DNA of 64,000 nucleotides, from contig CP136064.1 in NCBI GenBank assembly GCA_032622095.1, forward strand, positions 178,780,011 to 178,844,010, given 5' to 3'. A program made the position numbers and the translations under genes. Of the stretch, positions 1 to 12,800 are shown piece by piece. Position 1 is the first letter of the stretch. The number at the start of each line of letters is the position of its first letter. This DNA is from Siphonodentalium dalli (taxonomy: Eukaryota; Mollusca; Scaphopoda; Gadilida; Siphonodentaliidae). Under the pieces are notes generated by a model. That model was not told the origin of the DNA and made no database searches. It worked only from the letters and a program-made list of their open reading frames with translations.

Positions 1-840
1 TGTTTTTAGTACAGATGAAAGTTGTCTATGTTGATTCTTGTTTCTTGTTCATTCAAGCAGTGGCAAATTCTCTCTATTATCACCATCATCCACTCGTTGG
101 TGAACGAGATTTGACCACACAAAATACATGTACTTGTACTCATCATAGTTGAGTTAGGTTTTTTGTACAGTACCGCTATTGTAGCGAAGTTGTATGTGGT
201 TTTTAAACCCAAATTAGTACTCAAAAATTTATCATGAGGAGTATGATAGTAAAACCTGTATAATATTGGGTGGCTCTGATACCAGCTACACTATTTTAAA
301 CCTTTTTATACACGTTATTTCTATTCAACCTGATAAACCATATATTTACTTTCTCAAGTATCTCACATGCTCTTATCAAAGCGGTTATTAAACCTTGTAA
401 CCCTTGTTGCAGAATCACTGCAAAATAATTCATGTATGAACTCAATAATTTTGCAGTTTTTGTACCTTGGCGCTCGGCAGTTGTAAACCCAATTCCACAT
501 CCTGGGATATATATGTGAATTTCATACATTCAGACAGATAAACAAAACATACGGTCTGTAGTAGTGAACGAATACCCTTGTTTTGCGGAAATCACATACA
601 TACATGTAACAGCTTTGCCTTATTATTATGCATATATACATAAAAAAAATTACACACTCTTAATTTGAGAACATTAACTATTTTATTTTTAAATCAGCCA
701 TAACAAGCAGTCGCAGACGATGGTATCCCCCATCGAATTGTGCAGTTGGGGAAGTGCATTCTCAATAATGTTTGCGTTCTCAGTATGTGCTAAACAAGAG
801 GTGGGATTTTGTCAAAAGCCTGTCTTGCGAACTCATTTTA
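1..840. other. No gene recognised
   Basis: The stretch is AT-rich with only short unsupported open frames on both strands. The missing RRM exon of the FET-like gene was looked for here and not found. Confidence 0.5.
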
Positions 841-1069
841 GGTACTGACATTTATGGAAATTAGCCATGTGACGTCATCCATTTGCACCAATAATAGTAA
901 AGTCCAATAACTCTGCTGAAAATATCCGGCCGGACCTAGTTTGCGAACTTGTTCTAGATACTGGTCATGTGAACTCGTATACCAAAAAACTTTGAAATCC
1001 GTTGACATTTGTGGAAATGAGCCCTGTGACGTCGTCTATTTGCTATTTGGTAAATTCGACAAAAATAAT

Positions 1070-1395
1070 AAACAAAGTCCAATAACTCCGGTAAAAATAT
1101 CTGGCCGGACCTGGCTCGCGATCTCATTCTAGGTAATGGTCAGGTAAACTCATATACCAAATATCTTTGAATTCCATTGAGGTTAGTGGAAATGAGCCTG
1201 TGACGTCATCCATTTGTTTATTATTTTTGTCGAATTTACCAAATAGCAGATAGATGACGTCACAGGGCTCATTTCCATAAACCTCAACGGAATTCAAAGA
1301 TATTTGGTATTTGAGTTTACCTGACCATTACCTAGAATGAGATCGCAAGCCAGGTCCTGCCGGATATTTTCACCGGTGTTATTGGACTTTGTTTA
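1070..1395. repeat. Foldback repeat centred near 1232
   Basis: Arms of about 145 bp (1070-1208 and 1254-1392) are near-perfect inverted copies. They include AACAAAGTCCAATAAC, a GGCCGGACCTGG-like segment and TGACGTCA. A related direct unit precedes them at 840-1030, so the structure is a tandem repeat of about 185 bp, one copy of which became inverted. Confidence 0.8.
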
Positions 1396-2589
1396 TTATT
1401 TTTGTATTTGTATTTGGTTTAAATAATTAAATGGAAGTAACATGGGATATTTATCATAGGAACCTTGTACGCATAATTATATTTTATTCAGGTCAATATT
1501 TTATTTATTTAAGGATGTCATAAGTTCACAAAGGGAAGAAATATGACTGATAACAAGAGTGTCATATCGATATACCGTGAATATCCGTCTACGGGGTATA
1601 CAACGTCGATTATGTCATCCCGAAATATCGGGAATAAACATTGAAAGCGCGTGCCGTGCATTTTGTGAGAAAATAATGCAGCAAAGTCACGACCTTTCTA
1701 TTCAAATAAGCCTGTAAGTCTTGAATTCACACTGAAATCAAAACTGTGGTTACTTTCGTGCAAAAAAACAAAACAAAACAGGAACCGAAGCTACGAAATA
1801 AAAATTACCAGTCACTAGTACACCTGAGTAAATTTTCAGTCACTAGTACACATGAGTAAATTTTATACACTCCCTAAAAGCACATCACAAAAACTTTATT
1901 TTGAAGACGCGCATGACAATTTTTTACCCATCAGGCATTGGTCATTTTTGGGACCCACCAGTGACCTACCTTTTGACACAATTTTTTTGTTTTTGCTATA
2001 CACCCAACGCCTAATACCAAAAAAACTAATATTTTTGGTGATAAAAACAGTTATTAACACAAACAGATGTAGACCACAACAGCTTGGGATATCGGTTGGG
2101 TTGATGCTGTTTTGGACAGAGTCCCATCGCGCTACTCTTCCATGACAGACATTCATTGAAAAGATGTACTACATTTACACATGGAGCCTAGTCATTCACA
2201 TGAACCCCTAAATGTGATTAATCATCTGACATGTCCTCGATTAATCGGTCTTCAGACGGATATATCATTTACAGTGATAGAAAAAGGTAATGTGATGATA
2301 GCGCAACAAAATCAAAATTATCTGGAAAACACTGTTTACTTATAAATCTAGTTCCTTTGACATTCAACGAAACTGATTACCCATGTTTGATATCATGCTT
2401 CGGAAAGGCTGCTGTCCATGTTCATATACCAAAGCATTCATTTGACCTAATCGGAAGACATACAGGCAAGATAACCACCGCACACTGTTCTGGGTGTAAA
2501 TTCTGTCATAGAAGAGTAATGGGACGGGACTCGGTCTACAATTAAGGCTTCCTCAATTCCAGACATTTTTATTGAGGAATATGATAGAT

Positions 2590-2910
2590 AGATAAGATTT
2601 ATCACATAATTAACCCACAAAACCAGCATAATAATTATTGGTAAGACACGCGTGTAATATTAGCACGTGCGATGATGTCATGCCATTATTTAAATGACTT
2701 GCGATTGCTGAAGTTTATATTTGTTGTTTTCGATGAATACTTCGCGTTTATTTGATCATGTGATAAAAGGTATCTCAAACTCGTTCTATTTTATACGTAA
2801 TTTATCAACCTCTTCCACTAAATTATATTTGAGTCTCGGTAAACATCGGCTCAAATCAAATTTAGTAAACTCGATTGATAAATTCTGTATAAAATAGAAA
2901 CTCGTGTGAG
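2590..2910 (+). repeat. Dispersed repeat, inverted relative at 55.7-55.97 kb
   Basis: Sequence around TGTAATATTAGCACGTGCGA followed by GATGTCATGCC and by TCAAATCAAATTTAG recurs in reverse at 55730-55970. The two copies are diverged and carry no coding frame. Confidence 0.6.
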
Positions 2911-3019
2911 ATCCTCTATATGTGCACTTTTTCAATAATCTGACTTGTGAACCTTGTCCCTGGTGTAGTAGATATTGGTATATCTGGCATTTTCCATAGG
3001 GGACTGGATAAAAGAGCAT

Positions 3020-5050
3020 GCAGGTGCAAGGAAAAGAGACTAATTGTGGACTGGAATCACAAACCTACAAGTTATTTAATTTATTCTTTGCACCTGAACA
3101 CAATGAGTATCTGAAATTTTTGTATGGCAGACCTGTATCATTCATTGAGGGAGAACATTGCTATATATATGGTTTAAATTATAGTTTGAAGTGCATGCGT
3201 AACTTCATGATTGGTCCATGTTGCCTGCAGAGCAGCAAGTAATGCTGAAGACCACTCCGAACACAATTGGTCGTTTTTCATTACTTGATTATATTTTATA
3301 TATTAATATTTGTAGGCCAAGCTAGTATATCAGAGCCACCATACTACACATTTTAGCCATAATCACTAATCATGACCTGGATGATAATAAACCATTTTGT
3401 TTTTCAGTTCATACACAGCGTACAACCTTCGGACTCGCTGGACAAACTAAGTAGACTTACTTGGCACATTTGACAAGGGAGGTCAGGGTTGTAATGACAT
3501 ATCGATTCTAGTAAATGAGTTCTTCAAACATACGCAAGAATACACTTTCATTTATCATATAAACCAAGGCAAATTAGCACTAAATTTAAAAGAAAACCTG
3601 TCTGTCAGAATGACGTTAAAAGCTCGGGACAATTCATATTTCAGGTAGACTCATGTGTCCAATGGAAAAATTCCTACGAACACTATTATTTGGGACTGAA
3701 GACAGCAGAATGAAATGCCATCATTGATGAGTAATTATAGGAAATGTTTAGATAATAATTCAACAATGTTGTTTGTTGAACTGAATTTCTTCTGCACTGT
3801 ATTATCTGTCATCTTGCTTATATTTCATGAACTCCTCCAAATGAATAATAGACCATTTCAATTTATACTTTTATAAATGGGCGAAAGAATCCATTAAGTA
3901 TGGAAAGGTTTATTAATTTTAGCTAAAAATCCCAGCCATCACTATTATTATCACCTTAGAATACCAGAACCAATTCTCAGTATATCAAGGTATACCATTC
4001 CACACAATGACAATTGTTAGCCTGCCACAGTTATACACATTCACTCAATCAGTACTTGTTTGTTTTCTAAAAGTAATGGTCACTGATAAATTTGTCACTG
4101 AAATTGTATGTACTGATAAATTTGTCCTGGAAGATTAGTCTACAGAATATGGGCAGAAGACCGTTGGGAGATCCCTAAAATATCAGTCACTCGCTCCCTA
4201 CCAACAAGCAGATTTCTATCCTAGACAACTTTGCAGCTGGATTATTAATATAGTAGTTAATTACTTATCTCGACCACATACCGATGCTGACAATGCATCC
4301 TCAATCAGAGTACTAAAACCATCCTAACACTGCTATTTTGTTTTACAATTGACATCGGTGACCGCTAGGCAAATTGCCTGGGGGATGAATCTTATCTGGG
4401 AGGGCTTTGTCCAGCGAGTCCTATTACCTCAGAATTTAAGGTTCGCATGTGAGCTAAACCTAACCTCGCCATCAAGAGGCTGGAAGTAGAACTGAAACAG
4501 ACTATCATTCAGTCAGTTATATATACATAGTAGAACTATACAATAACCCCTAGATTTCAAACCATACAATATTTTTACAGTTTAAATTGGACACCATATT
4601 TTAACACCAGCATAATGCTGAATTTTAGATGCATAAAACCAATAAAACAATCGTTCTGCTGCTCATATCTGTCAATGGACAGTAAAACAACCTTCTTGAT
4701 AGAAAACCCAATCCATCAAACAATGCCCACTATCAACTGAACCTGTGGACAATGATGGACAAAAAACCCAATATTTGTCAAACTGAATACAGGCATCTCA
4801 TTCGTTCAACCCTTTAACCTATGGAAATGTTTTCCTTGGTAACCAGGACACCTTAAAATAACCTATAAATCACTGAACCTCAGAACACAATACACTTTGA
4901 ATACCCTTTACACCTTCTTACTTGAAACACCTTGTTTTCTTGTACAAGTTACTGATTTAGGTTTGAAGTTTCCTTGGAAAGGGCCAATGTTCAATGGAAG
5001 TTATGATGGGGATGTGCAATCATGTTTGCCCAAAAAAATCTAGAATAAAA
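3020..5050. other. Intron or downstream of FET-like exon 6, no gene recognised
   Basis: The stretch is AT-rich. A short minus-strand frame near 3450-3530 contains a CQMC zinc-knuckle-like motif next to a GTAAGT, but stops surround it and no acceptor fits. It is not called a gene. Confidence 0.4.
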
Positions 5051-5055
5051 CTTAC

Positions 5056-5080
5056 CCTTCATCTCTTCCTCCACGACCAC
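5056..5080 (-). CDS. FET-like gene, mini-exon 6
   Basis: The 25-nt exon has acceptor CTTTTGCAAG and donor GTAAG. It encodes GGRGGRDE plus two bases and continues the frame of exon 5. Arg-Gly dipeptides here resemble the first RGG segment that precedes the RRM in FET proteins. No continuation exon was recognised to its left. Confidence 0.6.
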
Positions 5081-5973
5081 CTTGCAAAAGAGAAAAAATT
5101 AAATTATCAACCATACTAAATATGATAATCATACAGGTCTGTATTTTAACAACTAATACTACCTAATAATTCATTTCAGTTCATAAATTGCCCGACTATA
5201 CGCTGGTTAAGTTAGTAAACTTAAGAAAAAGGCTAATTAAAATGATGCAAAAGTGCAATACAAAGAGGTATATGCACTGAATGTTATGGTAGGAAGCTAT
5301 AATGGGTTATTTTCCCCCCGTTACATATGCGACATTCAGAGATTTTTTTGGGGAATTCTTTGGTATAACTTGTACTGGAATAAAATGGTCACCAAATCTT
5401 GGAGAAAAATCTTGGTGATTGGCGGTTTGTAAACATTTTACATAAACCATTTGTTCAGTGTTACGTGTGTGACGCAGAGAATTGAATTTTTCTCATTATC
5501 CACATTTAAATTAAAAATTCTGTGAAATGTTTGTTCGTCAAATTAAAAAATTTCTATAATACTGAATTTTTTTTTTTATTACTGATTAGCAGAACTACAA
5601 TTTTGGAAAATTTGGTCATTTTTTAAGGCTTGTGGATATGTTTCTTAATGTCCCGAGTCAAAGTCAAATTTAGATAGTATTACATTAAACCGTTGTGTGT
5701 GACCGTGAGATAATCATATGGATATATTGGTCTTTATGTGTTTTATCATTAGTGATCACACATAATACTAATTCATACTGAGCACATATGAAGTGAGATG
5801 CATTTTGACTTGAGACATGAAACTCAAGTCAAATATTTCCTCCACTGATAGCAACATTTGAAAGTACATCTAGGTACTCACATAAAATAATATTTTAATG
5901 CACAAAAAACACTAAACAGACACGGTATTTACTCTTGGATATTGGGATGCACCCTTTTTAGAAATAGGATTAA

Positions 5974-6220
5974 CCCTTTCAGTGCCAAGTCCGATTTTTG
6001 TATCAACCCATATTTCCTTGATCATTTTTGAAATTTATTGATTATAATAATGTGATACATTGATGGAAAGAGCTCTTTCCATCAATGTATCACATTATAA
6101 TCAATAAATTTCAAAAATGAGCTCTTTCCATCAATGTATCACATTATTATAATCAATAAATTTGTAAACTGATCAAGGAAATATGGGTCGATACAAAAAT
6201 CGGACTTGGCACTGAAAGGG
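5974..6220. mobile_element. piggyBac-like MITE (TTAA TSD)
   Basis: The element starts CCCTTTCAGTGCCAAGTCCG and ends with its inverted copy. TTAA flanks both sides (5970-5973 and 6221-6224), the piggyBac target. Terminal inverted repeats run about 50 bp. The middle is a palindrome with GGAAAGAGCTCTTTCC at its centre and a further copy of one arm. It lies in intron 5 of the FET-like gene. Confidence 0.85.
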
Positions 6221-6542
6221 TTAATCTGTCGGGTCAGCTCAAAGCCTTCAATAGTGTAACTTTTTTATTTGTTTGTTGACTTCATGCATGAAAGGTGTTG
6301 TGGTAACAAGCAGACTAATCAACTTCCAAAGTTCATTATTTAGCTGTTCTAGTATCCGACGGTAATAACTTTCAGACTGCCAATTGACAATTTTCTAATA
6401 AGTATATTAAGAAATACTAGTGGGAAATGGTATTGTTTGGACAAACAATCCGAGGCTCCATATATATGAGACAACAGGGTTATAGCAAAATGTCAGGAAG
6501 CTCCAGTCTGAAGAATATTAAACGAGTTTTAGATGAACTCAC

Positions 6543-6836
6543 CACCATAGCTGTTTCCACTATCATAACCACCACTACCGCCGCCGCCACTACCGCCGCC
6601 GCCACTACCACCGCCGCCACTACCACCGCCGCCACTACCACCACCGCCACTACCACCACCAAAACCACCAGATTGTTGGCCATATCCACCACTGCCACCT
6701 CCTGAACCATAGCCACCCCCATTTCCACCAGCACCGCCTGCACTATAACCACCAGTACCACCAGTGCCACCAGCTTGGGCACCACTAGAGCCATAACCAC
6801 CGGCTGCAGCAGGAGCAGCTGATTGACCAAAGCCAC
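6543..6836 (-). CDS. FET-like gene, exon 5 (glycine-rich, GGGGS repeats)
   Basis: The 294-nt exon has acceptor TTTTTCACAG and donor GTGAGT. It encodes GGFGQSAAPAAAGGYGSSG, further Gly-rich sequence, then one GGGS followed by five GGGGS units and GGYDSGNSYGG. It begins by completing a codon left by exon 4 and ends with one base, in phase with exon 6. The opposite strand is also open here, but only because the DNA is a short-unit repeat. Confidence 0.78.
6570..6660 (-). repeat. 15-bp coding minisatellite encoding GGGGS
   Basis: Within exon 5, near-identical 15-bp units (plus-strand form ACCACCGCCGCCACT) repeat about six times. On the coding strand each gives Gly4-Ser. The units differ by CCA/CCG changes that are silent in Gly codons. 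Confidence 0.85.
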
Positions 6837-6919
6837 CTGTGAAAAAAAATTTATAAGGTTCTGAGAATCTGCATGAGAAACCAATTCTTTTTAACAACAA
6901 TTCATAAAGGCAGAACAAA

Positions 6920-7200
6920 ATCGAACGAGACCGACTAGAGAAAAGTGGCTTTGGATATGGACTTTTTCAGATGAACAAAGAGGGATAACTCTTTAACGGA
7001 TTTTGCAAGCAAACAACATAACTGAATCCTCTTTTGAAAGCCTTCCTGGTGACAAACCGCCATACCGGTAATAAATTTTCAACAGAATCCAATAAGCCAT
7101 GGCCAAGATATATGAGCGGATGGACGGAAATCCAACATTTTCAGATATACAAAAACAAAGAGGGATAACTCTTTAATGGAAAATGAACCAAATTAATCTT
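6920..7200. repeat. Tandem repeat with AAAGAGGGATAACTC motif
   Basis: Two units share CAAAGAGGGATAACTCTTTAA and a GGATGGACGG stretch. This belongs to the same loose class as other GGACGGACAGAC repeats in the window. It is intronic. Confidence 0.5.
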
Positions 7201-7300
7201 TGTAATGTCAATAAAAATGTTCAAAACTGGGGTTGAAATCCAATGCAGCGGGGCCTGTGAAACAAAACAGTTCTGACCTTAACCAGAACAATGATCTTAC

Positions 7301-7454
7301 CAGATTGTTGACCGAATCCACCAGCACCCCCGGCTTGTCCAGCCTGAGAGCCATATGAGCCTTGTGCACCAGTTGTTGCTGTAATTCCAGGCTGGGAATA
7401 GCCTCCGCTCTGATCTAAACTTCCATAACTTCCCTGGCCATATGCTTGTTGAGT
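7301..7454 (-). CDS. FET-like gene, exon 4 (low-complexity domain)
   Basis: The 154-nt exon has acceptor TTTCCCAG and donor GTAAGAT. It encodes TQQAYGQGSYGSLDQSGGYS and onward through a Gly/Gln segment ending GGFGQQS plus one base. The SYGQ-like repeats are the strongest FET-type signature in the gene. Confidence 0.75.
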
Positions 7455-8505
7455 CTGGGAAATATATACAAGTTGAACATGAAATTAAATGTTTATTTCA
7501 CCCTTTCGACTGAGTATACTGAGCTACATATCACAATAAAAAACGTCCTGTGACGGCATCAACCTCTACAACAGGATGATAAAATCGTCTCCATGACAGC
7601 ATGGCATGGATAACTAAGAGTGTATTTAATCATTTAAGCTGAACAAATTGATTTTAATAACATGTGCACATATTCTCAAAATAAGGGTCCCTTTTAACGC
7701 GGTCCTCAGCCATCTTCACTGCGGTCACGAACGGAATAAGAAAATACGACTGGTGCAGATGAAGTCTAGTTGTAAAGAACCCTGTGACCATGACAAACCA
7801 CATGGGATGTGGAATTGAGTAATTACACTAATACGGTTACTTCACCATCGGGGCTCGCTAACTTGACAGGACTGGCATCACCTATTTCAAAGGGCCTGGT
7901 GTATAAACCATCCTGTAAATTCAATAACCGAAAATTATTAAAGAGCGGTCATTTTTAACAGGCAATTCCCTAGTTTGTATACAGCCCTCTTAATTCAGAT
8001 TGTTTGGCTTCGACAATCCGCTACGGCAACACTATGCCGTGGCCCAGTTAGCTTCAACAAATTGCTTCGGCAATGCCGATTGCCGTAACCAATTATGAAG
8101 ACTGGGTATATAATATTAATATAGATGACTTTCAGATGGCGATTTATTATTAAAGAAATAAGACATTGGTGCATTTTGTGTGTTACTTTCATCATCAATA
8201 GACTTCTGTCAGATGAATGATCATCCGGAATTCTGGATGAGCAGTATTGTTTATATTTACTTATTTATGGCAAGTCATAAATATGCCTGAGAAGCAGGTT
8301 TTTTGGGACGAGAAACAAACTATTTTATTTGTCTGGCCTAATATGCATTTAGGGTAGAAGCATTAAATATTCGCTATGGAATCTAGCTGCAACTTCAGAG
8401 GTATTTTAGTCATGAGATATTGAAAGAATGATACGCTTTGACTTTTCCCAAATATTTAATTCCATAACAATGTAGATCAGCTCAAATTCTCGTTAGAGTA
8501 CTTAC

Positions 8506-8626
8506 CTGTTGTGTTTGACCATATGCACCTTGCTGGGCTGGTTGCTGGGCGAAGCTTCCAGTTCCAGCTGAATTATCTGTTGAAGCATAGGTACCGGCCC
8601 CACCAGCTGCCGCACCATAATTATAG
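8506..8626 (-). CDS. FET-like gene, exon 3 (low-complexity domain)
   Basis: The 121-nt exon has acceptor TTTTGTAG and donor GTAAGTAC and completes 41 codons with the two bases carried from exon 2. It encodes a Gly/Ala/Tyr/Gln segment beginning GYNYGAAAGGAG and ending AYGQTQQ. It ends in phase 0. Confidence 0.75.
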
Positions 8627-8829
8627 CTACAAAATAATTGAGAATCAGTAAAGAAAAAAAAATTATCATCCTGTCTCAGAAGTCCAAATTTTTTAAATTA
8701 TTGGTAGGTTTATTACATGTATGCATGCACACAGGTGTCTCAAATAAGAAGCAACATCATTCAGGTACGAAAATACGAAATTTGTTTTTAAACAGCATAT
8801 GAGGATGCCGGAAATAGTAACAAAATATC

Positions 8830-9230
8830 GCATAATTTTGCGAGAATCAAATGACGAATCAAGTTAGTCATAAAGCAATGAAAATTGAAAAGTATCATAA
8901 ACATGCACATAAAATTTTAACAAGATCCGATAAAAAATATTCAAGTAAATGAATCGGATAGCAAGTGTCTACGGACAGACGGACAGACAGACGGACAGAC
9001 GAACGACGGATGGTTGATGCGGACGTCAGCATTATGTGTACCATACATGGTATGGGTACACATAAAAAGGGCCATAACTCTGGTGAAAATGGGTGGACGA
9101 AACCCGCGCTATGCATGTAGCTGTTCCCCCATGCTCCTCTATCACCATACCAAATAACAGCTAAATCTGCCAAGCGGTTTAGACTGAACAATAATGCAAA
9201 ATGTTTGTACGGACGGACAGAGATGTCTAC
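8830..9230. repeat. GGACAGACGGACAGAC-type interspersed repeat
   Basis: Tracts of GGACAGACGG at 8970-9010 are followed by a hairpin around TGTACCATACATGGTATGGG and by AAAAGGGCCATAACTC. A relative with the same order of parts lies at 53160-53380. It is intronic to the FET-like gene. The open frames across it are repeat artefacts. Confidence 0.65.
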
Positions 9231-9847
9231 TATATACCCGCCGACTTCAAGTCTGGGGCATAACCCCTGTTTCGTTTGGGCATTTGATTCCTTTGAGGCT
9301 TTGATGAATACCTCTTGGAAAAATGCACTTAAAAAATGTGCTTCTGAGTACAGAGTGCAAGCCACCGAGACAGGGCAGAAAATTCGGAAGAGATTAGAGA
9401 TGAATATAATTTCATATATTATATGCACACTTTTATAATAGGCCTATTTATTTTAAGGAAGCTGCATTTGCAGCACTCTGTAGCAACATACATCAAACTA
9501 GTTAAAGTATGCAATGCTGAATCTATTAAAGATTGGGAGATAACTATGCAGTGTCACATTCTGTGGAAATTACCTTATTTTACCCGCTGTGAGTGATGTA
9601 ATTCACTAACATGAACATGAAGACAAGTATTTAACCCTATTTGGGTGTTTTCGCAATCCACAGTATTTGCGGTTCAGACCGATCCAGTATTGTGAGCCTG
9701 CGCGTCGCGGTACAGTGAATCTTGACACCATGACATGTATCGTTGCAGCCCTATTGGGCATTTATCAGGAGAGAATCGAGATCACGTTTAAATAACAGCC
9801 AGATGTCACAAAGAAACAATGGTTTCGGAAATTTAAATGAAACTTAC

Positions 9848-9878
9848 CCCGCCTGGCCTCCCGCCGAGTATCCGTATT
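9848..9878 (-). CDS. FET-like gene, exon 2
   Basis: The 31-nt exon has acceptor TTTTCCAG and donor GTAAG. It encodes QYGYSAGGQA plus two bases, continuing the frame of exon 1. Its 5' intron is the 14.5-kb transposon-filled intron 1. Confidence 0.7.
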
Positions 9879-12800
9879 CTGGAAAATAAATAAATTTGTC
9901 AGTGTATCATACAGTTTGTAGGAATTTTAATAATTTTATACAGTAAAACCTCACCAGCGAATCGCTCCCCACACCAAACTAACTGTCCAGTCCCAAATTC
10001 ACTCAATTTTATATTTTTGGAAAACTTATGAATACTGTAATGGAAGCGAGACAACTCTACTAAATTGACAACCCACCTTGAAACCCATACAAATGCGTCT
10101 ACTTGTACTGGGGTCGGGGGGTGGGGCTTGCTTCTACTGTACCGAATGAAATAAATTATTGGATAATACGGTGAAATAGTAAAAAGCGCTCAGCTGAAGC
10201 TCTTTAATATTAAATACCGGTAAATAACACGTTTCAAAGTATTCAACTTATAGAACTATTAATCCCTTTCTGGGTTGGGTTGAATTATTATAAATCATAC
10301 ATATAAATCGTGTTTATGAACATGATGAATTACTCCCACTTGATGTTAAACACCAGGAAACAATGAGCCGTCCCACGGTTTCAGTGGATTAAAACTAGCA
10401 CAGAACGATGCAAGCATAAATTGCAAAATAACATTCAGTTTTCAATAAATAATAACATGGGATGAATCCACATTAAGCCTTTAAATGGCACATCCTAACA
10501 CTTACTCGTTGCCTGTTCTGTTTTCAATGAAATACGATGTAATGAAACAGACTACCAAGTAGTTTCTTTGTATTCCGATAAAGGTAAACCAAAATATACG
10601 GAAAAGCATGTTTACAATAGAGATCGATATTTGCCATGAAAAAGCCATCAACGTTCTGTTTGTGAACAGTATTCAACCTGCTAAAAGATCACCACCTTCC
10701 CACAAATGCTCGATGTTTGCATCCATACTAGGGCCCAAAAAAAACAACATCTGTTTCTAATACAGGGATTTCTTTTAACCAGCCATTTGAAAGCGATAAA
10801 ATAGTGTAGTACACCCCTTTAACATGCATTAATACTTAGTGAGGTATGTCATTTTCCTTTAAGCAGGTGTACACCTATATCAGTTCACTTGATCCCAATA
10901 AACTTTCAGAGACAACTTGCAATGTATATTTTTGCTACTAGAATGAGCTCCTGTGTGAAGAACCAAGGTATTGGCTATGACCATGGGTTTATAGTTATTC
11001 CTCTTGCATTGAATATCTCTGATGGGCTTGAGGTTACACATTTTATGCCATCCTATTCAGTTGTGCCTACGCAATTTTTCAGGTGGTGATGGTGTTGAAA
11101 GGGAGATCGTTTTATGCAATAAATACTTGCCATTTCAATCAAACATATTGTATGTTCATTCCCTCATATTTCTCTTCATAGAAGATCATTATTTTTATAT
11201 GACAACTTGTCCATATTATCAAGTCACTAAATAGTATTGTTGTTCAAGGTCACATATTTCCGACCTATTTCGTTTCAACCCTGTAAAGTTTTAATTAGCA
11301 GAATTTATTACCTGCCATCTTACCGTGCAAATAACAGCAAGTTATCACTGTTCTTTTGCTGGCTCTCGTGATGGGGAATGAGCAAGTGAAATTTGCGAAT
11401 GGCAGGGGGGAAAATCGCTTATTTGCCGTGATCAGCATATGTTTGGGCATTTGTAAAACGAGTAGCAATAGTATGGGTATTGGTAAAACGAGTAACAAAA
11501 CTATATATTAAAGATCTGTAATATATGATTATCATTGGTATACCCTCCAATGAATTATATATAAAGACAAGAAAAAAGATCATTGACGAAGTTAGAGGTT
11601 TGGGTTGCTTCAACTACGATGTCTGTTTGGTCACTCAATTGAATTGATCATATTAGATCACAACAGGGAGGAAAAACGGGAAGAGTGAAGACATTGTGCA
11701 GCTGATCTCAATCTTCAAACTTTTGTCGACTTACTTAGTTTTTATAAACCCCACTGTAAAACAGTTTTAGTATGTCGTGGTGCGATTCCAATTTGAATCC
11801 ATGTTGCTTCGTGCAGTATTAACTATTAAGTTACGAAAGCACACATTGCCACACAACGCCACTTTTACGTTGTCACTTCCTTGTGTGCATTCAGACTTGA
11901 TACACAGTGACTCGACACGTGCTTTTGTCGGAAGTTCAGAGAAAACTTCAAAGGGTCGGAATTGATTGAAGGTCGCCGACACTTCCAGACAATTCGAGAA
12001 TTGCTACTAAGTATCTGATACTACCGCGTGTACCAATTAATGCTTGCATTGCACTCTTACTATCGGTGACACAGGATTTAGTATTAGTTTAGCATCATTT
12101 AACCTAATATTTTGAGGATTAATCACGTTCACATTCAACTGACAACGGGATGCGGTTAAGTCTGGTTAATTTTTTTTCTAACCGGTTACGTCGCTAACCG
12201 GTTATCTGTCTATCTCTAGTATGAAGACTCTGCCGTAAATAGTTACGCCAAGTTGATTCGCGTGAGCCGCACGTGTTTGTTGTACGACACAGTGACCCAG
12301 TTAGTGTCCTTCATAACAGGCAGTTGGTTATTTAAATTGGGTTAAGCTCTGGTTTCTGTGAATACTCCAGGATGCCTATGCATTTTATATTGGACTAGCA
12401 GGTTAGCCCGCCACTGGCGGCGTTGGTCCGAAACATGACATTTTTTTTCGCTTTTCAATGAGTTAATCATGCCTTTTTAAGAGAAATTATTGTACCCTCC
12501 CTAAAAGAGGTATGATTTAAGGTACATCGGGCGGAAAAAAACTGACCCGATGATGTCGTTGTTGTTGTTGTTGGCATTCAGGTCGTTGTTGGCATCACAG
12601 CTCGGGGCTACCCGAAAAATCTCACATTGCCGTATAGGGAAAATAGGATTGCGTGTATTTTTTGGTTTTGGGCAGTGGAAGTCCCGTCAGATTCGGGACG
12701 TATCGCAGTGCCTGGGATTCAAACTGACCCGATGATGTCGTTGTTGGCATTCAGGGCTTCGGGTCGTTGTTGGCATCACGGCTCCCCGAAAAATCTCACA

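Noticed and set aside
3450-3530. CQMC zinc-knuckle-like stretch beside a GTAAGT on the minus strand
   Set aside because: Considered as a RanBP2 zinc finger exon of the FET-like gene. The second cysteine pair and the NxNF core are missing, and no acceptor gives the right phase.
6427-6705. Plus-strand frame rich in Thr and Ala opposite exon 5
   Set aside because: It is the complement of the GGGGS-coding minisatellite. The minus strand has the matching splice sites and phases.
8895-9428. 177-codon minus-strand frame
   Set aside because: It crosses GGACAGAC repeat sequence in an intron and has no domain.
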